From NCBI RefSeq assembly GCF_002088275.1, contig NZ_AQQS01000033.1, forward strand, positions 1 to 63,984: a stretch of DNA of 63,984 bases, in the 5' to 3' direction. The notes under the pieces are model-generated. The model was not told the DNA's origin. It saw nothing but the letters and a program-made list of their open reading frames with translations, and searched no databases. This stretch comes from Aurantimonas sp. 22II-16-19i (GTDB lineage Bacteria; Pseudomonadota; Alphaproteobacteria; Rhizobiales; Rhizobiaceae). This document shows positions 35,550 through 43,753 of the stretch, one piece after another; position 1 is the first letter of the stretch; every line of letters begins with the position of its first letter. The position numbers and the translations under genes were made by a program.

Positions 35550-36476
35550 ATGATTTCCATGGCCCTACAGGACAGCTTTCCGGCGCCGAAGCCGGCTATT
35601 CGCAATCTTCCCTATGTCGTTCTGGGCCTGTCGGTTCTGGCGCTCTCCTGCGGCTCGATCATGATCAAGGCAGCCGACGCGCCAGCCAGCGTGATCGCGC
35701 TCTGGCGCGTGGCGGTGGCAGCGCTGGTCGTCGTGCCGTTCGTTCTCGCGACCCGGCAACGCGAACTGGCCACCTTGTCCCGCAGTGCCGTCCTGCGCTG
35801 CGTCGTTGCGGGCGTCTTTCTGGCGGTGCACTTTCTCCTGTGGACGGCGAGCCTGAAGCTCACGACCGTCGCCAACAGCGTCATGCTCGCCAATACGAGT
35901 CCGATCTGGATCATGATCATCGGCTTGACTGCTGGCGGGCAGAAGCTCACGCGCGTCTCGGGCTTCAGCCTGCTCGCCTGCATGGGCGGAGCCGTGCTGG
36001 TGTCCTGGCAGGGTCTCGCGCTTGGAGGCGAGACACTCATGGGCGACGGGCTTGCGCTTCTGGCGGGCATTGCGCTGTCGGGATATCTTCTTCTGGCCGC
36101 ACGCGCGGTTTCGGAGATGTCGACACCCGTCTACATGACCCTGACCTATCCGAGCGCAGCCGTCATACTGGCCGCGATCGCACTTCTCAACGGCGATCCT
36201 CTCTCGGGTTTCGATCCCCAGACCGTGTTGCTTCTGTGCCTTCTCGGCCTGGTGTCGCAGCTGATCGGCCACGGCGGCCCGAGTTGGGCCCTGAAATCGC
36301 TCACCCCCGGCTTCGTCAGCCAAGTGCTCCTCGCCGATCTCATCCTCAGCCCGATCATGGCGATGGTTCTGTTCAGCGAGTACCTCACGGTTACCACGGT
36401 CCTCGGCTGTGCGACGATCCTCATCGGCCTCCTGGTCGGAGCATCGGAAGCGGCACTCAAGACCGAAACGCGCTGA
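35550..36476 (+). CDS. EamA-family (DMT) transporter
   Basis: The roughly 308-residue protein has ten predicted helices in two EamA repeats, with SGSIMIKAADAPASVIALWR-type composition in the first and LTVTTVLGCATILIGLLVG closing the second. Drug/metabolite transporters of this type mostly export amino acids and related small compounds. An in-frame ATG at 35559 is an alternative start. As the second transporter in the cluster, it fits export of a small, amino-acid-like product. Confidence 0.85.
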   Translation: MISMALQDSFPAPKPAIRNLPYVVLGLSVLALSCGSIMIKAADAPASVIALWRVAVAALVVVPFVLATRQRELATLSRSAVLRCVVAGVFLAVHFLLWTASLKLTTVANSVMLANTSPIWIMIIGLTAGGQKLTRVSGFSLLACMGGAVLVSWQGLALGGETLMGDGLALLAGIALSGYLLLAARAVSEMSTPVYMTLTYPSAAVILAAIALLNGDPLSGFDPQTVLLLCLLGLVSQLIGHGGPSWALKSLTPGFVSQVLLADLILSPIMAMVLFSEYLTVTTVLGCATILIGLLVGASEAALKTETR

Positions 36477-36837
36477 GGGCCCTCCACTCCGCCACCGCGA
36501 CGAGCCGCCCCAGTTCACGACCGACGGCGACATCCTCCCTGCTGCCGTCGGTCGCAGCGTGCCGTCGCCCCCTGCTCCCCTTCGATCGCCTCATGCCTCC
36601 ACCAGAGGCCGGACGCTTCCGTCGCCCTTCTCCTCCAGCGGGTGACAGGCAGCCCGGCACCTGCCGTCCGCCAGCTGATGTCATCCCCGATGGCTGCAAT
36701 GGTCGACTCTTCTTTAAAGTATAATCTAATCCTAATATTTAGAAGTTCTAACGGATCAATCAGAATATCGGGTTTTTCGAATTGGTTTCCTTCGACTATC
36801 TACAATACCGTTGTTATCAATATCTGGTATTGATCCC
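36477..36837 (+). promoter_or_regulatory. AT-rich leader of the desaturase gene
   Basis: The first 230 bases hold nothing recognisable. From about 36712 to 36837 the DNA is strikingly AT-rich for this genome and contains a perfect TATAAT (36720-36725), though no matching TTGACA at the right distance. A promoter and possibly a regulated leader for the membrane desaturase gene are likely. Confidence 0.45.
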
Positions 36838-37860
36838 ATGAAAAACCTCGCCATCATCTCATCAGAGCTGGAAACCGCTCCAGCGATCTCCATGCCGCCG
36901 GTCGTGAGTGTTCGTGATCTGGACCGCGACGACCGCCGCCGCCTGCTCAAACGCACGCCGCTGCGAACCGGGACGAAATTCGGCTTTGCCCTGTCGGCGA
37001 TTGCGGCCGCACTCGTCGCCGTCTTTCATCGCGAGACGTTGTTCGGCACGGGCATGGGCGGGATCTTGCCGCTGGCGGGCCTTATGGTCATCCTCGGTCT
37101 CCTCTACGCGCATTTCACGGAACTGCAGCACGAACTCCTGCATGGTCACGGTTTTCGCTCCGATGCGATCAACCGCGCGCTGGGCTTTGTCTGCGGACTG
37201 TTCACGCTGAGCTCCTACTCGCACTATCGCTATCACCATCTCGCCCATCACCGGTTTCTCGGGACCGATCGCAACAGCGAGTTCTTCACCTATCCCAAGC
37301 GCGGACTCGATGGGGTCGGCAAGCTTGTGCTGGCGGCGCTCGACCCTTCGCGCTTTGGGACGGTCGCCCGTCGTATCGGCCGCGCCCTGGTCGGCAAGCC
37401 CATCGAGGACGTTGCCGATCCGCTGGTTGCAAGGCAGGTGGCACAGGAATACGCCGCCTACGGGCTGATCCTCGCTGCCAGTGCGGTCTACGGCGTCGCG
37501 ACCGGCGATCCCTTCGTGCTCATCGCCTGGATCATCCCCTTGGTTCTCGTCGCCGAGCCGACGCATTTTCTCATCGAACTGCCCGAACATTTCGGGCTCG
37601 ACGCCCACGGGATGCGGGACGTTCGCCTGAACACCCGCTCGATCGAAGCCTCGCCGCTTCTTCGCTGGCTTACCAATGGCAACAATCTGCACACGGCTCA
37701 CCACCTCATGGCAGGTGTGCCGATGGAACGCTGCCCCGAGCTGCACCGGCTGACGCGCGAAAGCTACGGCGCGGTGGAGCCGTCCTATCTTGCCTTCTAC
37801 CGCAAGGTCGTGGCCGGCGAGATCAAACCCTTCGACAACGCCCGCGGCACGTTGAACTGA
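36838..37860 (+). CDS. Membrane fatty-acid-desaturase-family protein
   Basis: The 340-residue protein has the three histidine boxes of the membrane di-iron desaturase/hydroxylase family: HELLHGH, HHLAHHRF (within HYRYHHLAHHRFLG) and HTAHHLM near the C-terminus. About four transmembrane helices flank them. Members desaturate or hydroxylate acyl chains, but some act on amino-acid-like small molecules (RtxC of rhizobitoxine synthesis is one). The cluster context favours a small-molecule role over lipid metabolism, as an inference. The ATG at 36838 is preferred; a TTG 27 nt upstream is in frame. Confidence 0.85.
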   Translation: MKNLAIISSELETAPAISMPPVVSVRDLDRDDRRRLLKRTPLRTGTKFGFALSAIAAALVAVFHRETLFGTGMGGILPLAGLMVILGLLYAHFTELQHELLHGHGFRSDAINRALGFVCGLFTLSSYSHYRYHHLAHHRFLGTDRNSEFFTYPKRGLDGVGKLVLAALDPSRFGTVARRIGRALVGKPIEDVADPLVARQVAQEYAAYGLILAASAVYGVATGDPFVLIAWIIPLVLVAEPTHFLIELPEHFGLDAHGMRDVRLNTRSIEASPLLRWLTNGNNLHTAHHLMAGVPMERCPELHRLTRESYGAVEPSYLAFYRKVVAGEIKPFDNARGTLN

Positions 37861-37979
37861 CGTCCACGACCTCCTCCCGGCCCATGCCCGTCTCCCGCCG
37901 ACCCCGGGTCCGGGTCCGGGCGAGGCTCCGACGCGGAACGTCTCCTTCCCCTTGTTCCTATCCTTCGTGGAGAACGACA

Positions 37980-39047
37980 ATGCTCAAGCGCGAGACCCTC
38001 ATCGTATCCGAGGCCGACATCGCCGCCATCATCGCATCGCTCGGCATCGACCAGCTGATGGACGACACGATCGCCGCCCTCCAATCGGCCTTTTTCGAGT
38101 TCGGAAACGGCGCGATCGAAATCCGCCAGCGCACCGGCTTCGTCTATGACGACCCCGAACCCGGCCTCGTCGAATTCATGCCCTCCATGCGCACGCGCCA
38201 GAGCGTCGCCATGAAGGTCGTCGGCTACCACCCGGGCAACCCGGTCAATCGGCAGCTGCCAACCATACTCGCGACGAACAGCCTCTATGACACCACCAAC
38301 GGCCATTTGCGGGCGCTGGTGGACGGCACCTTCGCCACGGCGCTGCGCACGGGTGCGGCGTCGGCGGTGGCAAGCCGGATCCTCGCCACGCCGGAAAGCC
38401 GGGTGCTCGGGATCATCGGCAGTGGTGCCCAGGCCGTCACCCAGGCCCATGCCCTCTCAAGGTGTTTCGCCTTCACGCACGTCCTCGTTCACGACATCAA
38501 CCGCGACCACGCCGAGAGCTTTGCCGCGCGAACTCCGTTTCTTCGCGTGCCCGATGGCATCGTGCCGAAAGCCGAGGTCTTCGCCAGGTCGGACATTCTC
38601 GTTCTGGCCACATCCAATTCCGTCGGGGCGCCGCCGGTGCTTGTCCAGGGCGTGCATCAGCCGCATCTGCATATCAATGCGGTCGGCTCCGACATCCCGG
38701 GCAAGACCGAGCTGTCGCCAACCATCCTCAGGACCGCCTTCGTCGCTCCGGACTATCGCGTGCAGGCCCTGGTCGAGGGGGAATGCCAGCAACTGTCCCC
38801 CGATATGATCGGGCCCGAGCTGCACGAACTCGTCAAGGTGCCGGAACGCTTCCGCGACGAACAGCGACGCTTCACCGTCTTCGACTCGACCGGCAATCCG
38901 CTCGAGGACCTCGTCGTGACGGAGACTCTGGTCAAACATGCCGAACGCCTCGGGATCGGCCGCCGCATCGTGATCGAGGCAGGCGCCTACGATCCGCTCG
39001 ATCCCTACCGGTTCGACGACGTCGCGGCCAAGGCCCGCGCCGGCTGA
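37980..39047 (+). CDS. Ornithine cyclodeaminase/mu-crystallin family enzyme
   Basis: The 355-residue protein has the family's substrate segment (GFVYDDPEPGLVEFMPSM, with Lys in VAMKVVGYHPGN), an Arg-Thr-Ala-like motif (TALRTGAASAVAS) and the Rossmann loop GIIGSGAQAVTQ. NAD-dependent relatives include ornithine cyclodeaminase, alanine dehydrogenase, and imine or opine-type reductases, so the reaction probably involves an amino or imino acid. A GGAG site precedes the ATG by 8 nt. It lies 119 bp after the desaturase gene and may be co-transcribed. Confidence 0.87.
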   Translation: MLKRETLIVSEADIAAIIASLGIDQLMDDTIAALQSAFFEFGNGAIEIRQRTGFVYDDPEPGLVEFMPSMRTRQSVAMKVVGYHPGNPVNRQLPTILATNSLYDTTNGHLRALVDGTFATALRTGAASAVASRILATPESRVLGIIGSGAQAVTQAHALSRCFAFTHVLVHDINRDHAESFAARTPFLRVPDGIVPKAEVFARSDILVLATSNSVGAPPVLVQGVHQPHLHINAVGSDIPGKTELSPTILRTAFVAPDYRVQALVEGECQQLSPDMIGPELHELVKVPERFRDEQRRFTVFDSTGNPLEDLVVTETLVKHAERLGIGRRIVIEAGAYDPLDPYRFDDVAAKARAG

Positions 39048-39166
39048 GGCACGGCCGGAAGGCACCGCGCCTCGAGGAGGCATCCGACGGACGATCGAAG
39101 GTCCTGGCGATCGGAAAGAGACACCGCCGCCAGGACGGTCTGAACCGAACCAGGAGCGAACCGCCG

Positions 39167-39463
39167 ATGGCATCTCCATCCTCGACCGGGTCCCAGGACC
39201 TGCCCTCCTTCTTCGAAGGCGACGGACAGGACGCGACCGTGCCAACACGCCTGCGCCGCCATCTTCCCAACATCCGCTTCGAGCAGGACGCGCTCGGCTA
39301 CTGGACCTGGATCAACCCTGATCTCGTTCGGCTCCGGTCGCGGCCCCGAAGCCGCGAAGCGTTCTCGAGCCTGACCGATAGTGGACGGGACGCGATGCGT
39401 GCCGCGAAGGCCGCGCGGATGCGAGCCCGGATGGCATCGAGAAGCGAAACGGCCAACGCTTGA
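39167..39463 (+). CDS. Hypothetical protein, 98 aa
   Basis: The frame opens at an ATG with AGGAG about 10 nt upstream. The product is hydrophilic: an acidic/Ser-rich N-terminal part (SQDLPSFFEGDGQD), a central ALGYWTWINPDLV and a basic Arg/Ala-rich helical tail (RAAKAARMRARMAS). No known family is recognised. It may be the last gene of the cluster or an independent small gene. Confidence 0.4.
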   Translation: MASPSSTGSQDLPSFFEGDGQDATVPTRLRRHLPNIRFEQDALGYWTWINPDLVRLRSRPRSREAFSSLTDSGRDAMRAAKAARMRARMASRSETANA

Positions 39464-39858
39464 GCTTGCACGGTGAGGCGTCCTGGCTCGATGCCTCGCC
39501 TCGTATCCTCGCCCATGCCGGGCGTAGCCGCTACCACCGCTGCGACGCCATCGGCACCGTCATGGCCGACGTCCCGCCCGCCGAAGGCAAGACCCGCTTC
39601 GCCGTTTCCGGCGACGGTCGACCCGACCTCATCCCGCTCCAACCCGTGGCGCTTCTTCCAGTGACCTTGGGAATTCCAGAGACCGTGGGAAGCGGAACGG
39701 CTTCTCAAGGGGCCGCTTCCCGGAAATCGGCCGCCATGGCTCGATCCACAACCGTTCTGACGCGGGCTTCCCGCGTCGTAACGGTCGGAGCTGTTGTCGG
39801 GGAAACTGGAAGCGCTTCGGGAAGCTCTCGGAAAAGCCAGCATCTTCAGCTGGCTGGC
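39464..39858. other. Gene-free stretch
   Basis: About 395 bases lie between the small hypothetical gene and tRNA-Pro. One frame reads through the whole stretch on the plus strand and into the tRNA, which argues against it being coding. No RNA gene or strong terminator was recognised. Confidence 0.5.
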
Positions 39859-39935
39859 TGGTCGGAGTGGCAGGATTTGAACCTGCGACCCCCTCGTCCC
39901 GAACGAGGTGCGCTACCAGGCTGCGCTACACTCCG
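39859..39935 (-). tRNA. tRNA-Pro (anticodon CGG)
   Basis: A 77-nt cloverleaf includes the encoded CCA. Acceptor CGGAGTG pairs with CACTCCG, the anticodon loop is TTCGGGA (CGG), and the T-arm is GCAGG-TTCAAAT-CCTGC. It complements the tRNA-Pro(TGG) at 3421. Confidence 0.95.
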
Positions 39936-40019
39936 TGACCTGCGGCGCGGTATATAACGGGCGTGTCGCAAGACCGCAAGCACGCATCGGCGATTCTCGA
40001 AGATTCCTTCCGGGCCGCG

Positions 40020-40454
40020 TCAAACCGCGGTTTTCGTGCCCTCGGCGGCCTCGGCGGCCTTGCGGCAGGAGGCGCAGAGGCCGGAAATCTCGATCGTCGT
40101 CGCCTTGGTGAGGAAGCTCTCCGCCTCCGCCCAGGCGGCGAAGCGGTCCTCGATCTTCGAATCGGAGAACTCCCAGACCCGGGCGCAGTTCTCGCAGATG
40201 GCAAAGGCCACCACGGCCGCCCCGTCATGCTCGTGCGGATGCGAACAGGCGACGAAGGCCTTGAGGCTGTCGAGCCGATGGACGAGGCCGGTCTCGACCA
40301 GCTTGTCGAGGGCGCGGTAGACCTGCAGGGGCGCGCGGACCCCCTCGCCCCGCAACCGGTCGAGGATCGCGTAGGCGCTCAGCGGCTCGTCGCACGCGGT
40401 CAGGGTTTCCAGCACCAGCGCCTGGTTGCGCGTCAGGGCCCGTGTCGTGCTCAT
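40020..40454 (-). CDS. zur: Zinc uptake regulator Zur
   Basis: The 144-residue protein is a Fur-family repressor. It has a winged helix (ALTRNQALVLETLTACDEPLSAYAILDRL), a metal-sensing hinge rich in His and Cys (ACSHPHEHDGAAVVAF), and the structural zinc pair CENCARV with a second pair LCASC near the end. In zinc-replete cells it should bind the divergent znu promoter and shut off uptake. It overlaps znuB by 4 bases and is the last gene of znuC-znuB-zur. A Zur box lies upstream of znuC, so it probably represses itself. Confidence 0.92.
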   Translation of the reverse strand: MSTTRALTRNQALVLETLTACDEPLSAYAILDRLRGEGVRAPLQVYRALDKLVETGLVHRLDSLKAFVACSHPHEHDGAAVVAFAICENCARVWEFSDSKIEDRFAAWAEAESFLTKATTIEISGLCASCRKAAEAAEGTKTAV

Positions 40455-41287
40455 GGCGTGTCTTCCCGGATGCGAGACGATGAGAGGCGGCCGACGAGAT
40501 CGGGCAACGGCAGCAGAGCCGCCAGGAACAGCGCCAGCGCCGCGACGACGATGGACGGCCCCGAGGGCGTATTGGTGGCGAGGGACAGATAGAGGCCGCC
40601 GGTGGAGGCCGCCGCCCCGATCAGCCCGGCGAGCAGGGCCATCACCTCCGGCGAGGTGGCGAAGCGCCGGGCCGTCGCCGCCGGGATGATCAGGAGCGCG
40701 GTGATCAGCAGGATGCCGACGATCTTCATGGCGATGGCGATGACGAAGGCCATGACCAGCATGAAGGCGATGCGGGCGCGCTCGGGCCGCTGGCCCTCGG
40801 CCGCCGCGATCTCGGCGTTGACCGTGCCGGCGAGCAGCGGGCGCCACAGGAGGGTGAGCGACACGCCCACCAGCACCGCGCCACCCCAGATCACCGCAAG
40901 GTCGGACTTGGTGACGGCGAGGATGTCGCCGAAGAGATAGCCGAGGAGATCGACCCTGACCCAGGGCATGAAGGCCAGCGAAACAAGACCGATGGCGAGC
41001 GTCGAATGGGAGAGGATGCCCAGCAGCGAATCGGTCGACAGCCCGCCGCGCCGCTGCAAGAGGACGAGCACCATCGAGATCAGCGCCGAGATGAGGAAGA
41101 CCGAAAAGAGCAGCGACCACTCCAGCGCCAGCGACAGCGCGATGCCGAGCAGCGCCGAATGGGCCATGGTGTCGCCGAAATAGGCCATCCGCCGCCACAC
41201 CACGAAGCAGCCGAGCGGACCTGCGACGAGGGCGATGCCGAGACCGGCGAGCAATGCCCGCACGAAGAAGTCGTCAAGCATGGTCAT
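40451..41287 (-). CDS. znuB: Zinc ABC transporter permease ZnuB
   Basis: The 278-residue protein is an ABC-3-type permease with eight or nine predicted helices. It has the family segments FVVWRRMAYFGDTMAHSALLGIAL at the N-terminus, HSTLAIGLVSLAF, and a C-terminal KIVGILLITALLIIPAATARR followed by SPSIVV-like sequence. It forms the inner-membrane channel for zinc with ZnuC. It overlaps znuC by 14 bases and zur by 4. Confidence 0.95.
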   Translation of the reverse strand: MTMLDDFFVRALLAGLGIALVAGPLGCFVVWRRMAYFGDTMAHSALLGIALSLALEWSLLFSVFLISALISMVLVLLQRRGGLSTDSLLGILSHSTLAIGLVSLAFMPWVRVDLLGYLFGDILAVTKSDLAVIWGGAVLVGVSLTLLWRPLLAGTVNAEIAAAEGQRPERARIAFMLVMAFVIAIAMKIVGILLITALLIIPAATARRFATSPEVMALLAGLIGAAASTGGLYLSLATNTPSGPSIVVAALALFLAALLPLPDLVGRLSSSRIREDTP

Positions 41288-42230
41288 GCTCCGTCGCGCG
41301 CCGCGGAGCCGGAGCGCCCTCCTCCGAATGCGGAGCGGCCGGCCCGTTCAGGGCGGTGTTTCCGTCACCGTGACCGTGACCGTGCCCGTGCCCGTGCCCG
41401 CGATCGTGGCCATGCCCGCGGCCGTCCCCGCCGCCGCAGGCGACGCCGTCATGGTCGTGGTCGCCATAGGCGATCTGGCCGTCCGGCAGATGGGTGTGGT
41501 CGTGGTCGTGGCGGTAGAGCGCGAGGGCTTCCGCCGCGCGGGCACCGAACAGCTGGCGATAGGCCGGCGAAGCGGCGACCGAACTCGGGCTGCCGGCGCA
41601 GCAGACATGGCCATTGAGGCAGACCACCCGGTCGGTCTTCGCCATCACCACGTGGAGGTCGTGGGAAATCAGCAGGACCGCGCAGCCCTCGCTCTCGCGC
41701 AGGTCCGAGATCAGCTCGTAGAGCGCGATCTCGCCGGAAAAGTCGACGCCCTGCACCGGCTCGTCGAGGACGAGGAGGTTGGGCCGGCGCAGCATCGCCC
41801 GGGCGAGCAGCGCCCGCTGGAACTCGCCGCCGGACAGGTCGTGGACCTGCGCCTTGCGCAGATGCCGGATTCCCACCCGCTCCAGCGCCTCGTCGACGGC
41901 GGGCGCCCCGGCCCGCGTCGTCAGCGTCATCATGCGGGAAACCGTCATCGGCAGCGAGCGGTCGACGGCGAGCTTCTGCGGCACGTAGCCGACGACGAGA
42001 TCCCGGCTCCGCTCGACCGAACCTTGATCGGCCGAAACGATGCCGATCGCCGTCTTCGCCGTCGTCGTCTTGCCGGAGCCGTTCGGGCCGATCAGCGTGA
42101 TGATCTCGCCGGGGCGGATCGTCAGGTCGACGCCCTCGATCAGCCAGCGCCGCGACCGGAAGACGCCGACGCCGCGCATCGTCACCAGTGCGCCGCCCGT
42201 CGAACTCGTCATTGCATTCGCCATGTTCAA
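41274..42230 (-). CDS. znuC: Zinc ABC transporter ATP-binding protein ZnuC
   Basis: The 318-residue ATPase has Walker A GPNGSGKTT, signature LSGGEFQR and Walker B LLVLDEPVQGVDF. Its last 80 residues are a hydrophilic tail with about 16 histidines, many as HG or HD pairs (for example DRGHGHGHGHGHGDG). Histidine-rich tails occur in some alphaproteobacterial ZnuC proteins and may store or sense zinc. It is the first gene of znuC-znuB-zur and diverges from znuA across an 82-bp region that holds the Zur box. Confidence 0.93.
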   Translation of the reverse strand: MNMANAMTSSTGGALVTMRGVGVFRSRRWLIEGVDLTIRPGEIITLIGPNGSGKTTTAKTAIGIVSADQGSVERSRDLVVGYVPQKLAVDRSLPMTVSRMMTLTTRAGAPAVDEALERVGIRHLRKAQVHDLSGGEFQRALLARAMLRRPNLLVLDEPVQGVDFSGEIALYELISDLRESEGCAVLLISHDLHVVMAKTDRVVCLNGHVCCAGSPSSVAASPAYRQLFGARAAEALALYRHDHDHTHLPDGQIAYGDHDHDGVACGGGDGRGHGHDRGHGHGHGHGHGDGNTALNGPAAPHSEEGAPAPRRATEHDHA

Positions 42231-42282
42231 TATTTTCCCGTCGAAGGCTTGCTATCGCACACGCAATAGCATACCGCAAATC

Positions 42283-42299
42283 ATGTTATGATATAACAT
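42283..42299. promoter_or_regulatory. Zur box between znuC and znuA
   Basis: ATGTTATGATATAACAT is a 17-bp palindrome with 7-bp perfect arms, matching the GTTAT-ATAAC core known for rhizobial Zur sites. It lies 14 bp before the znuA ATG and 53 bp from znuC, so one site could control both operons. A second, weaker dyad (TGCTAT...ATAGCA) lies around 42250-42272. Confidence 0.8.
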
Positions 42300-42312
42300 T
42301 GGAGTTGGTGGA

Positions 42313-43491
42313 ATGCCAGAAGCTGCGAAACTGCGCGCCCTGCCCCGCAAGCCGCGCCCGGCGACGGCGGCCAAGGTCGGAGCCGGCATCGCCCGCCGCG
42401 CGCCGACGGGATCAAGGTCGCATGAACCGGCGGAAACGACGCGGGAAGCCGCACCATCGGGCAGCGGGTTCGTCGCCGCCCTTGCCGTCGTCGGCGGGCT
42501 GATCGCGGCGATCGCCGCGACATCCTCGGCGGCGAGCGCGGCTGACGCGCCGAAGGTCGTGACCTCGATCAGGCCGGTCGAATCCCTCGTCTCCGCCGTC
42601 ATGCAGGGGGTCGGCGAGCCCTACCTGATCGTCAAGGGCGCCGCGTCCCCCCATACCGCGGCGCTGAAGCCGTCTGACGCGACGGCCCTGTCGCAGGCCC
42701 AGGCGATCTTCTGGATCGGGCCGCAGCTCGAGAACTTCCTGGTCAAGCCGATCGATTCGCTCGGAGCCGACGCCAAGGTCGTCGCGCTCTGGGACGCGGC
42801 TGGCGTCGAGAAGCTCGAGACACGCGAAGGGGCAATGTTCGAGCCGGAAGACGAGCACGAAGGGCACGCGGAACACGGCGCTCATGCGGAGAATGAAGGC
42901 CCCGAGGCTCACGAGGATCATGCAGCCGACGCGCATGACGATCATGAAGGCGACGGCCACGCCCCTGCACACGGCGCGTTCAACGAGCATGTCTGGCTCG
43001 ATCCGGAGAATGCGATCGCGATGACCAGGGCGATCGCCGCGACCCTCGAGAGCGTCGATCCGGCCAACGCCGAGACGTATCGCGAGAACGCCGCCGCCTA
43101 TTCGGCCCGGCTGGAGAAGCTGGAGGAGGACGTCAGGGCGCAGCTGAGCACCGGCGAACGCAAGCCGTTCGTGGTCTTCCACGACGCCTACCAGTATTTC
43201 GAAGACCGCTTCGACGTTGCCGCGGCGGGCTCGATCACCGTCAGCCCCGATCGCGCCCCCGGCGCGGCAAGGCTCCGCGAGATCAAGGACAAGCTGGAGA
43301 GCCTCGGCGCGTCCTGCGTCTTCACCGAACCGGAGTTCGAGCCGAGCGTCGTCGCGACGGTGACCGAGGGCACCTCCGCGAAGACCGGCGTCCTCGACCC
43401 GCTCGGTGCCGACCTGCCCGAGGGGCCGGACCTTTATCCGACGCTCATCAAGAACATCGCCAAGGGCTTGAAGGATTGTTTCACGAGCTGA
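42313..43491 (+). CDS. znuA: Periplasmic zinc-binding protein ZnuA
   Basis: The 392-residue protein is a cluster A-I binding protein. After an unusually long N-terminus comes an export helix (VAALAVVGGLIAAIAATSSAASA), then the binding fold, with His ligands expected in ASPHTAALKPSDA, AFNEHVWLDPENA and FHDAYQYFE. A His/Asp/Glu-rich loop (about 175-220) is typical of zinc-specific members. The signal sequence starts about 55 residues in, so a later start inside the frame is possible, but the ATG at 42313 has GGAG 10 nt before it. Confidence 0.93.
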   Translation: MPEAAKLRALPRKPRPATAAKVGAGIARRAPTGSRSHEPAETTREAAPSGSGFVAALAVVGGLIAAIAATSSAASAADAPKVVTSIRPVESLVSAVMQGVGEPYLIVKGAASPHTAALKPSDATALSQAQAIFWIGPQLENFLVKPIDSLGADAKVVALWDAAGVEKLETREGAMFEPEDEHEGHAEHGAHAENEGPEAHEDHAADAHDDHEGDGHAPAHGAFNEHVWLDPENAIAMTRAIAATLESVDPANAETYRENAAAYSARLEKLEEDVRAQLSTGERKPFVVFHDAYQYFEDRFDVAAAGSITVSPDRAPGAARLREIKDKLESLGASCVFTEPEFEPSVVATVTEGTSAKTGVLDPLGADLPEGPDLYPTLIKNIAKGLKDCFTS

Positions 43492-43559
43492 TGATGCGCG
43501 AGATTGATCTCGCATCGCCAGCCGGACCGACAATTCTGGCCCCGGCTTTGGAGAGATTG

Positions 43560-43595
43560 TTGCGCTGCAGAAAGATTTCTGCGGCGCAATGTTTT
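43560..43595 (+). terminator. Terminator after znuA
   Basis: A long hairpin is formed by TTGCGC plus GCAGAAA with TTTCTGC plus GCGCAA, around a short centre. TGTTTT follows. It lies 69 bp after the znuA stop and isolates zinc uptake from the next operon. Confidence 0.65.
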
Positions 43596-43753
43596 CGGGC
43601 GTAGACGGCAAGAGCAGCTGGCTTTAGCCCAAAGTATTATAGCTTGAAATGCCCGGCTCGTAGACGATAGGCATGAAATCGCGGCTGGCTGCCGTCGGGA
43701 GGAGATCGATCGGCAGCCAGACCTATCCGGTTTTCAACTCGGGAGGAGAAGGA

